This document shows positions 34,552-41,876 of a stretch of 64,000 bases of DNA, piece after piece. The DNA comes from Bryobacteraceae bacterium. Its GTDB lineage: Bacteria; Acidobacteriota; Terriglobia; Bryobacterales; Bryobacteraceae. The notes beneath the pieces were generated by a model. The model ran no database searches and was not told where the DNA came from. It worked only from the letters and a program-made list of their open reading frames with translations. Both the position numbers and the translations under genes were made by a program. Each line of letters begins with the position of its first letter. Position 1 is the first letter of the stretch. The DNA lies in assembly GCA_023384675.1 (NCBI GenBank), contig JAHDVK010000003.1:186001-250000 (forward strand), given 5' to 3'.

Positions 34552-36402
34552 ATGATGAAGATGCGGATCGACAGCGCAAAGTGCCGGGATTTAGACACCT
34601 CCTCCCGGCTGGAATGGCTGGAAACCAACGCCACCGGCGGTTTCGCCATGGGCACGGTCAGCGGGTTGGCCACCCGCCGCTACCACACCTTGTTGACTGC
34701 CGCCCTCACGCCACCCACGGGTCGCCGCGCCCTGCTGGCGCGCGTCGAAGAACAGGTAGTCAGCGGCGGGGAAACCCACTCGCTGGGTCTGGTTCAGTAC
34801 CCCGGGAACCTCGCTCTTCGAGGTCATGAACGCCTGGAAGCCTTCGAGACGAACCCGCCCCGCTGGACCTACCGTTGCGGCGGCGCTCTCGTCGAAAAGG
34901 CGCTCTTCCTGCCGCCCGGCCGTCCCGCTGCCGTTCTGCGCTACCTCAGCGACCGGCCCGTCACCCTTCGTCTTCGCCCCTTCTTCGCAAATCGCGGCTA
35001 TCATTCACTCCAGCACCAGGAGGCCGGCTTCCGCTGTCCGCTTCATATCGACGCTCCCGCTGCCGCGTTCATGCCCGGCGAGCACTGGTACCGCGACCAC
35101 GAATACCGGCTCGAACGTGAGCGCGGGCTCGACTTCAGGGAAGCCCTCTGGACCTCCGGCGTGTATGAATACACCCTCCAGCCCGGCGAACCGGCCTGGT
35201 TTGCCGCCTCTTTGGATGGACAACCGCTGGACTATGCCGGCGCCTTCGCCGGGAGGTTGAAGCAGGAGGCCCACCCGGCCCGCGATTTCCTCGCCCGCCG
35301 CTCGAACGGGGCCTGGACCCTCATCGCGGGCTATCCGTGGTTCACCGACTGGGGCCGCGATACCTTCATCTCCCTGCCAGGCCTGCTGCTCGGCGAGCAG
35401 CCTCTGCGGGAAGAGGCCCGATCCATTCTGGAAAGCTACGCCGCCCACCGCGCCCAGGGTCTGCTGCCCAACCGCTTCCCCGACGAAGGTGAAACCCCCG
35501 AGTACAACAGCGCCGACGCCACCCTCTGGTGGTTCGTCGCCGCCCACCACTATCTGATGCATGGCGATGAGGGCGATTTCCTGCGCGGCGTCTTTGTCCC
35601 CGCCGCCGGGGATATCCTCGACCATCTCGCCCGCGGAACGCTGTTCCGCATCGGCGTGGACCCGCAGGATGGACTGGTCACCGCCGGCGACCCCTCCACA
35701 CAACTTACCTGGATGGACGCCCGCATCCACGGTACGCCGGTTACGCCCCGCCACGGAAAGGCTGTGGAGCTCAACGCCCTGTATTACAACGCCCTGCGCA
35801 TCACTGCCCGCTGGGCGCGCCACGCCCATGCTCACGAGCTTGCCGAGCAGGCCTTCCTGCGCGCCACCCGCCTGCGCACCCGCTTCCGCGAGTTCTTCTG
35901 GTGTGCAAGCCGCCAATGCCTCCGCGACACGGGCGAAAGCAGCCAACTCCGGCCGAACCAGATTTTCGCGGTTTCGCTGCCGTATACGCCGTTGGAAGAG
36001 CCGGAGCAGCGCGCCGTCGTCCGGGCGGTCTTCGAAAAGCTCTACACGCCCTTCGGGCTGCGCACCCTGGCCCCGGATGACGAACGTTATCGCGGCGCCT
36101 ACGGGGGCGGCGTCGAGGCTCGCGATGGCGCCTATCACCAGGGCACGGTCTGGCCGTGGCTTCTCGGCCACTACCTCGAAGCGATGCTCAAGGCCTTCGG
36201 ACGCTCGCCCGAGCGCCTCGAGTGGGCGCGCGAGGCGCTAAAACCCTTGGAGGCGCACCGTGAGGCCGAAGGTTGCCTCGGTTCCATCGCCGAGATTTTT
36301 GACGGCGCCCCGCCCCACCGCTGGAACGGGGCGCCCGCCCAGGCATGGTCGGTGGCGGAATTCGAGCGGGCGCGGCGGTTTTCTACGGAAATCAGAAGCT
36401 AA
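34552..36402 (+). CDS. glycogen debranching enzyme (amylo-alpha-1,6-glucosidase)
   Basis: A 616-residue enzyme of the archaeal/bacterial GDE family. The N-terminal domain (LEWLETNATGGFAMGTVSGLATRRYHTLL) is the typical GDE_N start, and the (alpha/alpha)6 barrel carries GYPWFTDWGRDTFISLPGLLL (near residues 255-276), QLTWMDARIHGTPVTPRHGK and YHQGTVWPWLLGHYLEA. It should hydrolyse alpha-1,6 branch points of glycogen or limit dextrins. ATG 34552 is preferred; a TTG at 34498 is in frame but adds an unrelated leader. It is divergent from aceE with 75 bases between the two starts. Confidence 0.92.
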   Translation: MMKMRIDSAKCRDLDTSSRLEWLETNATGGFAMGTVSGLATRRYHTLLTAALTPPTGRRALLARVEEQVVSGGETHSLGLVQYPGNLALRGHERLEAFETNPPRWTYRCGGALVEKALFLPPGRPAAVLRYLSDRPVTLRLRPFFANRGYHSLQHQEAGFRCPLHIDAPAAAFMPGEHWYRDHEYRLERERGLDFREALWTSGVYEYTLQPGEPAWFAASLDGQPLDYAGAFAGRLKQEAHPARDFLARRSNGAWTLIAGYPWFTDWGRDTFISLPGLLLGEQPLREEARSILESYAAHRAQGLLPNRFPDEGETPEYNSADATLWWFVAAHHYLMHGDEGDFLRGVFVPAAGDILDHLARGTLFRIGVDPQDGLVTAGDPSTQLTWMDARIHGTPVTPRHGKAVELNALYYNALRITARWARHAHAHELAEQAFLRATRLRTRFREFFWCASRQCLRDTGESSQLRPNQIFAVSLPYTPLEEPEQRAVVRAVFEKLYTPFGLRTLAPDDERYRGAYGGGVEARDGAYHQGTVWPWLLGHYLEAMLKAFGRSPERLEWAREALKPLEAHREAEGCLGSIAEIFDGAPPHRWNGAPAQAWSVAEFERARRFSTEIRS

Positions 36403-37127
36403 TCCGCGTAGATCTTGATCGCGCCCACGCCGCCCTTCACGTTCAGGCGGATGGCGGGGCGGTCACTGCCGCTGCCCGCGGACACCCAGAGGTTGTCTTC
36501 TTCCTTCGTTAGCCCTCGCACGTCGATCTTGCCGATGCCGCCTCTCGCCTGGGCCTCTACCGGCAGCCCTCGGGGCAGGTGAATCGTGGCGTCGCCGACG
36601 CCGCCTTCCATGTTGACGTCAAAATCGCGCTGGTACTCGCTTCGCAGATCCAGGTCCACACGGCCCGCGCCCATCTTCACGTTCACGCTCCGCAGATTCA
36701 TCCCGCGCAGGTCCAGCCGGCCGTCGCCCGCGCCGCAGGTGACTTCGAGGTCGATGGGCGCTTTGTCCGAAAGCCGGACCCGCCACTCGTTGGTGGCCTT
36801 GCCCATGATGGCTGAACCCGAGCCCTGCTTCACCGTCAGCCGGCCGCGAAAACCGGTTTCCTCGAAGTGGATTTCAGGCTTCCAGGAAGGAATGTTATAG
36901 CGGAAATCGGCCTCCATGAGGTTATCCGCGCCGCCTTCCACTTCGATTTTGCCCGCGCCCAGCTGCAATTCCACTTGGACGATCTCGGCCTGCGTCAGTT
37001 CGACGGTCTCACTTTCCTCAACCAGAGGCCCCGGCCGCTCGACGGGCCCGCGGCCATCCCCAACCCTGATATTGCATCCCGCCGCGACCACAGCAGCCGC
37101 TACGAGCGCCGTCACCGGAATCCGCAT
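36399..37127 (-). CDS. toast-rack (LiaF-like) domain lipoprotein
   Basis: A 242-residue lipoprotein: lipobox VVAAGC with Cys18, then a long right-handed beta structure made of repeating short strands (LQLGAGKIEVEGGADNLME, VTCGAGDGRLDLRGMNL, VKMGAGRVDLDLRS, MEGGVGDATIHLP, ARGGIGKIDVRGL, VKGGVGAIKIYAD). The glycine-aspartate-rich repeats and the opening match the toast-rack/DUF2154 type also found in LiaF-like cell-envelope sensors. ATG 37127 has a GAGGAGG site 9 bases upstream. The 3' end overlaps the debranching gene by 4 bases. The function is unknown; an envelope role fits. Confidence 0.82.
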   Translation of the reverse strand: MRIPVTALVAAAVVAAGCNIRVGDGRGPVERPGPLVEESETVELTQAEIVQVELQLGAGKIEVEGGADNLMEADFRYNIPSWKPEIHFEETGFRGRLTVKQGSGSAIMGKATNEWRVRLSDKAPIDLEVTCGAGDGRLDLRGMNLRSVNVKMGAGRVDLDLRSEYQRDFDVNMEGGVGDATIHLPRGLPVEAQARGGIGKIDVRGLTKEEDNLWVSAGSGSDRPAIRLNVKGGVGAIKIYAD

Positions 37128-37254
37128 GTCTCTTTGCCTCCTCATGTGAGGGTAACGGACCGGAGCGCCGATTTGTTCCATTTGGAGGATCGAAAGCCCC
37201 TGCCCGCCGGATGAATAGTCCGGCAATCGGGGATTCTCACGCAGTCCGGAGCTT

Positions 37255-37923
37255 TCAGCGCGCGCAGCGGAAGCCGATGTCGTCGTGGCGGTGTTCGAGA
37301 TGGATAGGCAGTGCGAAGCGGACGGCGGAGCCGATGAGCGGCGAATCCCCGTTGCCAGGCCCACCGGCGATGTTTTCGCAGGAGACCCAGGAAGCTCCGC
37401 GGCGGCTGACGCGCGGTTCGCCATCGGTATTTGCTGTGAGCGCCCATTCCCAGACATTCCCCGCCATGTCATAGAGACCCCAAGCGTTTGGCAGCCGGGC
37501 GCCGGTGCGCCGGGGACGGCCGCCAGAGTTCTCCCGGTACCACAGGTACCGCCCATCGATTTCGTCACCCCAATAATGACGGGAAGTGGACCCTGCGCGC
37601 GCGGCGTGTTCCCATTCGGCCTCGGTGGGCAGACGGGCGCCGGCCCAGGTGCAGTAAGCCGTGGCGTCAGTGGCGGTGACAAGCACAACCGGCTGGCGCG
37701 GCTCCACGCGGAAGCCCGGATCGAGCCAGGTGCGGCGCGAGCCTTCGCGCTCGGCCGCGGTGCGATAGCCCGTGGCGTGAACGAAACGCCGGAAGTCTCG
37801 AACCGTTACTTCGGTGGACATGAGTTCGAAAGATGGCAGGGATTCCCCGGGCGGTATGGTCACAAACCGCGGCGGCTGGCCCGTCAGGAGAACGGGCAGG
37901 AAGGCAAGCCAGGCGCGTTTCAC
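37255..37923 (-). CDS. exported formylglycine-generating-enzyme-like (SUMF1) protein
   Basis: A compact 222-residue protein of the FGE-sulfatase family with a weak signal peptide ([15 protein letters not shown]). Family motifs are [41 protein letters not shown] (91-108 region), [15 protein letters not shown] (146-160), RRGASW (174-179) and the terminal GFRCA. Aerobic FGEs need two active-site cysteines in the region after RGGS; here only Cys182 (SWVSCEN) is present there, so classical FGE activity is doubtful. Many relatives are substrate-binding or electron-transfer accessory proteins (for example NirV). Its ATG overlaps the Rieske stop as ATGA. Confidence 0.87.
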   Translation of the reverse strand: MKRAWLAFLPVLLTGQPPRFVTIPPGESLPSFELMSTEVTVRDFRRFVHATGYRTAAEREGSRRTWLDPGFRVEPRQPVVLVTATDATAYCTWAGARLPTEAEWEHAARAGSTSRHYWGDEIDGRYLWYRENSGGRPRRTGARLPNAWGLYDMAGNVWEWALTANTDGEPRVSRRGASWVSCENIAGGPGNGDSPLIGSAVRFALPIHLEHRHDDIGFRCAR

Positions 37924-38360
37924 GTCCGGGCCTCCAGGCTGACGACCAGTTGCCTGCCCAGGGCTTGAACCGCGTAAGTCTTCAGATTCCCATGGGTTCG
38001 CCCGTGCAGGAGGGCGCCGTCAAGGCCGAATTCCGCATGGTTGAGGCTTGTGCATTGCACGGTCATGCGCCGGTTGTTGTAGGCGCACTGTGCGCCGCCA
38101 TGCGTGCAGGACCGGTCGAGCGCGGCGAACCGGCCACGCTTCCAGTGGATGACGATGAGGTTCAAGTTGCGGGATGCCACGACAATCGCGACAGCGCTTC
38201 CCGGCTGGCTGAGAAGTCCCCGGTCCAGGAAGATCCGGTTCTCCTCGCAGGCGAAAGAGTGGGAGGGCGCTTCAGGGGTGATGCAGCACAAGGGCGCGAA
38301 GCCTGTGGCCAGGAGGCTCCTTTTCAACAACTCGCGGCGATCGAAGGGGGAGGACATCAT
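37920..38360 (-). CDS. Tat-exported Rieske-like [2Fe-2S] protein with unusual ligand spacing
   Basis: A 146-residue protein with a Tat leader ([14 protein letters not shown]). The C-terminal 80 residues look like a small Rieske domain: first ligand pair Cys85/His87 in SCTHGG, Cys92, then Cys103 and His108 in [10 protein letters not shown] followed by a glycine-rich turn. The second pair is spaced C-x4-H instead of the usual C-x2-H; the DNA reads cleanly, with no sign of a frameshift. It is translationally coupled to the FGE-like gene. An electron-transfer or metal-binding role in the periplasm is likely. Confidence 0.8.
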   Translation of the reverse strand: MMSSPFDRRELLKRSLLATGFAPLCCITPEAPSHSFACEENRIFLDRGLLSQPGSAVAIVVASRNLNLIVIHWKRGRFAALDRSCTHGGAQCAYNNRRMTVQCTSLNHAEFGLDGALLHGRTHGNLKTYAVQALGRQLVVSLEART

Positions 38361-38496
38361 TTTGAGAGTAACAGGCCCGGAGCTATCTTTTACTAGGATG
38401 AGTAATTACGATTTTCCTTCCCCTCCGCGCCGGAATTGAGTATTCTGGGTGCGACAGAAAAAGGCTCTCGAGCGCCAATTTCCGGCTGGTCCGCTC

Positions 38497-38514
38497 TTCC
38501 GCGGAATCGCGGAA
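38497..38514 (+). other. hairpin in the leader of the Cache gene
   Basis: TTCCGCG and CGCGGAA form a perfect 7-bp stem with a GAAT loop, about 50 bases before the ATG at 38563. The 200-base region ahead of this gene also holds a possible promoter (TTGAGA 38362-38367, 16-base spacer, TATCTT 38384-38389) and a GGGT...ACCC pair near the ribosome site. A structured leader is possible; no known riboswitch class is recognised. Confidence 0.3.
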
Positions 38515-38562
38515 CGGGTGTGAACCGGCGCAGGTGTTGTGTTACCCAAAAGGAGGCGAGCC

Positions 38563-39693
38563 ATGCCCTCGGATCGTTTCGAAATCCATCTCTCGCTGAA
38601 GAAACTTCTGATTGGCCTCTTACTGACGCTGGTGCCCCTTTGCGCGGTAGGCCTGTATACGATTACCCGGGCCGGCCAGGATATGCGCGCCACCATTGGC
38701 ACGCACTTTAAGACCATTGCCGGGACGACAGCCTCGGAAATTTCCATGTTTTTCAATGACCGGGTGATTGCCGTGGCCACGCTCGCCGCCGAACCCACCA
38801 TCGCCGACGCGGTGACCGAGGCCAACCGGCGCTGGGTCGGCGTCACGCCCGCCTCCATCGAGGCCCACATCCTCAAGATGGAAAAAGAGTGGAATACCCC
38901 CGCCGTGGACGCCTATGTCAGCCAGATGCTGACCTCGCGCGCCGGACGGCTCCTCACCCGCTGGCGCGAAACCGACCGCCGCTACCTGCGCATCACCCTC
39001 ACCGACGCCCAGGGGGCCGCCATCGCCGCCACCCATAAAACGATGGACTACTACCAGGCCGATGAGGACTTCTGGCAGGCCATCTACGCGGAAGGCCGCG
39101 GCGCCGTCCACATGACGGACATCCTCTACGACGACGTCACCAAGTCCTACTACATCGGTCTCGGCGTGCCGGTGATGGAGGCAGGCACAAACCGCTTCAT
39201 CGGGGCCATCGACGCGCTCATCGAAGTCTCCACGATCTTTCCCCTGATTCACCGCTTCGAAGTGGGCGAAACCATGCGCGGCGCTCTCGTGAAGAGCGAC
39301 GGCACCATTATCTATACGCCCGGCGTGAGTCTGGCCGCGAAACTGCGCTCCGAGGAGTTCGAATCCCTGCGCGAAGTGCTCGACAGCGCCGCCGGACGCC
39401 AGCGCGGCTATCTGACCACCCGGCTGCGGAGCGGCAACGATGTGCTCGTCGGCTATGCCGACCCGGGCCTCGCCGCCTCCTACCCGAACCTGGATTGGAT
39501 GATGATGCTGATTCAGGATAGCCGCCATGCGTTTTCGGCCACCCGGGGCGTGATGCGGCTGATGTGGTTCTCGATCGCCGTCGCGGTTGTAATGATGACG
39601 TTCCTGGCCGTCTTCTTCTCGCTGCACCGGAGGCCGGACTATACCGACCTGCGGATGGAAGAGGAGACTCCCAAGCCGGTGTCGAGCCAGTGA
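38563..39693 (+). CDS. membrane-anchored double-Cache sensor protein without output domain
   Basis: A 376-residue protein with a membrane segment at about residues 14-33 (LLIGLLLTLVPLCAVGLYTI), a long extracytoplasmic region that matches a dCache ligand-binding domain (FFNDRVIAVATLAAEP, FWQAIYAEGRGAVHMTDILYDDVTKSYYIGLGVPV, FIGAIDALIEVSTIF), a second segment near 340-362 and a 14-residue tail. Chemoreceptors and sensor kinases continue with HAMP and signalling domains; here there is none. AGGAGG at 38551 sets the ATG. fliD follows 82 bases later with its own promoter. Confidence 0.85.
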   Translation: MPSDRFEIHLSLKKLLIGLLLTLVPLCAVGLYTITRAGQDMRATIGTHFKTIAGTTASEISMFFNDRVIAVATLAAEPTIADAVTEANRRWVGVTPASIEAHILKMEKEWNTPAVDAYVSQMLTSRAGRLLTRWRETDRRYLRITLTDAQGAAIAATHKTMDYYQADEDFWQAIYAEGRGAVHMTDILYDDVTKSYYIGLGVPVMEAGTNRFIGAIDALIEVSTIFPLIHRFEVGETMRGALVKSDGTIIYTPGVSLAAKLRSEEFESLREVLDSAAGRQRGYLTTRLRSGNDVLVGYADPGLAASYPNLDWMMMLIQDSRHAFSATRGVMRLMWFSIAVAVVMMTFLAVFFSLHRRPDYTDLRMEEETPKPVSSQ

Positions 39694-39701
39694 GAGATTT
39701 C

Positions 39702-39728
39702 TCAAGAACAGCCGGGAAGAGCCGATAA
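39702..39728 (+). promoter_or_regulatory. sigma-28 (FliA) promoter of fliD
   Basis: GCCGATAA at 39721-39728 is an exact match to the flagellar sigma-28 -10 element. TCAAGAAC at 39702-39709 is the -35 (consensus TAAAGTTT), and the spacer is exactly 11 bases as in the consensus. It sits 47 bases before the fliD ATG. An 8-bp hairpin with one G.U-type pair (39736-39743 with 39753-39760) lies in the leader. Confidence 0.85.
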
Positions 39729-39775
39729 GGCCGTAGGAGCCATCCCCCCGCGATGGTTCCCGAAAGGTCTTCGGC

Positions 39776-41128
39776 ATGGGCATTGCACCGCTCCGTTTTA
39801 CCGGCATCAGCCAGTTTTCGCAGGATTTTCAGGTCATTGTGGACCGGACGGTGCAAATCGCATCGTTGCCCGCCCGGGCTCTGCAAAATGACCAGGCGGC
39901 GCTGCTCGAAAAGAAATCGGCGATGGCCGGGCTGCGGTCCGTGGTGGGGGGGCTGGCTGCGAGTCTGCGCGGGCTGGACCAGTTGGGCGTGAACCGGGCG
40001 CTGTCGGCTGCCAGCAGCCAGGCGTCCACAGCCGCGGTGACACTGACCCGCAACGGCGCGGCCGCGGCGCCGGGATCGTTCACCATCAGCGAAATCACGT
40101 CGTTGGCGCAGCGTACAATCGCAACCTCGACAACGGGCTGGCCCAGCGCGGATTCGGGGCCCGTGTCGGGACCAGCCGGCGTCCTGGAGCTGGTGGTAGG
40201 CGGGCAGAGCTTCGAACTCGCAATCGATCCCGCACAGAATCATCCGGCAGGCGTCCGCAATGCCATCAATGCCGCCGGAGCGGGTGTTACCGCCACCTTG
40301 TTGAATGTCAATGGGCAGGTGTTTCTCTCCCTGTCCGCCAATCAGACCGGCGCCGCCGCAATTGAATTGCGCACGGAGCCGGGGGAGGCCTCCACGAACC
40401 TCCTCAGCGTCACCCAGGCCGGCCTGGACGCCGTATTCAAGGTGAACGGCCAGACGGTGACCAGCAGCGAGAACTACGTGGAAGGAGTGATCCCGGGCGC
40501 CGCCATCACCTTGAAAGGTTTGACGGCGGGAAACGAAACGGTTCTGGTCGAGGTAACCAGCAGCCGCGCGCCCGTTCTGGCAGCCCTGAAGGGCTTCGTG
40601 ACCGCCTTCAACCAAATCAACGAAAGCATGGCGCAGGCCGGAAGCGCCCTGCGCGGTGAGCCGCTGGTGAATTCGGTCTTTGGCCTGGTGCGGCAAGTCA
40701 CCAGCCAGTTTGGCGAGGGCGGGGTGCGGAATCTGGCCGAAATCGGCGTCAGCGTGGACCGGCAGGGCGTGATGTCGCTGGATGAATCAGCCTTCGCCAC
40801 TCTTCCGGCAGCGCGGATGGACGATGTCTTCCGGTTCTTCCGTGCAAGCGAGCAGGGTATTGGCTCGCTGGCCAACGGACTTCAGCAGCTGAGCGATCCC
40901 ATCGACGGGGCGATGGCCGCGCAGATCCGGTCCTGGGATGAGACCGACGCCCGGTTGCAGGGCCAGATCGAATCCATCTTTGAACGCGTCAGCGCCACCC
41001 AGGCCACGCTTCTAGTCAAGCTCCAGGCGGCCGACGCCTTGCTGGCCCGGCTCGAAGGGCAGCAGAGCCTGCTGGAGGCCACCGTGAAAAGCCTTCAATT
41101 CACCACCTACGGACGGCAGGAGCGCTAG
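39776..41128 (+). CDS. fliD: flagellar hook-associated protein 2 (filament cap)
   Basis: FliD caps the growing flagellar filament and helps flagellin monomers fold. The 450-residue protein has a FliD_N domain (FQVIVDRTVQIASLPARALQND, about residues 17-105), a variable middle domain with a flagellin-IN-like motif (PAGVRNAINAAGAGVTATLL, residues about 160-180) and a FliD_C domain that ends in a coiled coil (RLEGQQSLLEATVKSL). The N-terminus lacks the usual SGLD/TxxI start but keeps the heptad pattern. It is preceded by AAAGG and the sigma-28 promoter, and followed 2 bases later by a small flagellar-type gene. Confidence 0.93.
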   Translation: MGIAPLRFTGISQFSQDFQVIVDRTVQIASLPARALQNDQAALLEKKSAMAGLRSVVGGLAASLRGLDQLGVNRALSAASSQASTAAVTLTRNGAAAAPGSFTISEITSLAQRTIATSTTGWPSADSGPVSGPAGVLELVVGGQSFELAIDPAQNHPAGVRNAINAAGAGVTATLLNVNGQVFLSLSANQTGAAAIELRTEPGEASTNLLSVTQAGLDAVFKVNGQTVTSSENYVEGVIPGAAITLKGLTAGNETVLVEVTSSRAPVLAALKGFVTAFNQINESMAQAGSALRGEPLVNSVFGLVRQVTSQFGEGGVRNLAEIGVSVDRQGVMSLDESAFATLPAARMDDVFRFFRASEQGIGSLANGLQQLSDPIDGAMAAQIRSWDETDARLQGQIESIFERVSATQATLLVKLQAADALLARLEGQQSLLEATVKSLQFTTYGRQER

Positions 41129-41130
41129 TC

Positions 41131-41451
41131 ATGACCAGTGCTGAATCGTTGCTTGCCGAACTGGAACGGACCACCGCCGCGCTTGGCGTAGAACCGGACG
41201 GTTCGCCTGAGGAAGCACTGGCGGCCCGATCGCGAGTTCTGGAAGGATTGGCGGCCTTGCCCGCGCCACTCGATCCATTCCAGTCCGAACGGCTGGAAGC
41301 GGCGCTGGCCGAAGGACGCCGCCTCGTCAGACAGGCCCGGGAGCGCAGGACCGCACTATTACGCGCGGTTCAGGAGGCTGCCGCCGCCCGGCACTTCACC
41401 GCCACGCTCAAGCCCGCCGGGCGCCTCGCCGTCGTGGACTTCACCATCTGA
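41131..41451 (+). CDS. small helical protein behind fliD, possibly a FliT-like chaperone
   Basis: A 106-residue all-helical protein, rich in Leu, Ala, Glu and Arg. Genes for FliS and FliT export chaperones often follow fliD; length, charge and predicted coiled coil fit FliT, which binds FliD, but no motif proves it. CAGGAG ahead of the ATG and a gap of 2 bases to fliD point to coexpression. Its 3' end overlaps the convergent TPR gene by 82 bases, which is long for a real pair; the helical pattern holds through most of the overlap. Confidence 0.65.
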   Translation: MTSAESLLAELERTTAALGVEPDGSPEEALAARSRVLEGLAALPAPLDPFQSERLEAALAEGRRLVRQARERRTALLRAVQEAAAARHFTATLKPAGRLAVVDFTI

Positions 41452-41750
41452 TTTTCCAGCTCGCGGAACAGCTTCAACTGGCGGCGAAGATCCTGATAAT
41501 TGTCGCTGGCCTCAGGGTGGCCCGTTTCGCGGTCCAGGGCGGTGCGGTAACACTTGAGGGCCTCCGCCGGCTCCCCAAGCGCTTCCATCACTACGCCCAA
41601 GTCATTCCAATACGCCGCGCACCGTGGCGCCAGCAGCACGGCCGCCCGCAAGCCCCGGGCGGCTTCCGGCAGCCGTGATTCGCGGAGCGCCACGAGCGCA
41701 TCCCGGTGCAGCGTGCGCGCATCCTGCGGAATTACCTGAGTCTGGGTCAT
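41370..41750 (-). CDS. TPR-repeat protein
   Basis: A 126-residue protein with two tetratricopeptide units (about residues 12-45 and 46-80), best seen in YWNDLGVVMEALGEPAEALKCYRTAL with the canonical W-G-Y-A-P pattern. It is read in the same direction as flagellin and lies 126 bases behind its stop codon, past a terminator. A scaffold role is likely; any link to the flagellum is inferred from place only. The C-terminal 27 codons overlap the FliT-like gene on the other strand. Confidence 0.7.
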   Translation of the reverse strand: MTQTQVIPQDARTLHRDALVALRESRLPEAARGLRAAVLLAPRCAAYWNDLGVVMEALGEPAEALKCYRTALDRETGHPEASDNYQDLRRQLKLFRELENQMVKSTTARRPAGLSVAVKCRAAAAS

Positions 41751-41792
41751 AGGCTTTCTCCGTATTCGTTGCTCTGGTAATCGGCCTAAGTG

Positions 41793-41836
41793 ATAAAAAC
41801 TAGAAGGCCCCCGGCGCGGGCAGCGCCAGGAGCCTT
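41793..41836 (-). terminator. rho-independent terminator of the flagellin gene
   Basis: On the minus strand a 14-position stem (arms 41836-41823 and 41817-41804, two mismatches) with a 5-base loop is followed by five T's (41799-41795). It begins about 40 bases after the flagellin stop. A weaker ACCCC/GGGGG hairpin lies between. Confidence 0.82.
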
Positions 41837-41876
41837 TGAGTGGACCGCGAAACCCCTATTTGCGGGGGTAATGGTA

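Noticed and set aside
38361-38562. cyclic-di-GMP (GEMM) riboswitch before the Cache gene
   Set aside because: The expected conserved GEMM core and tetraloop-receptor sequences are not present.
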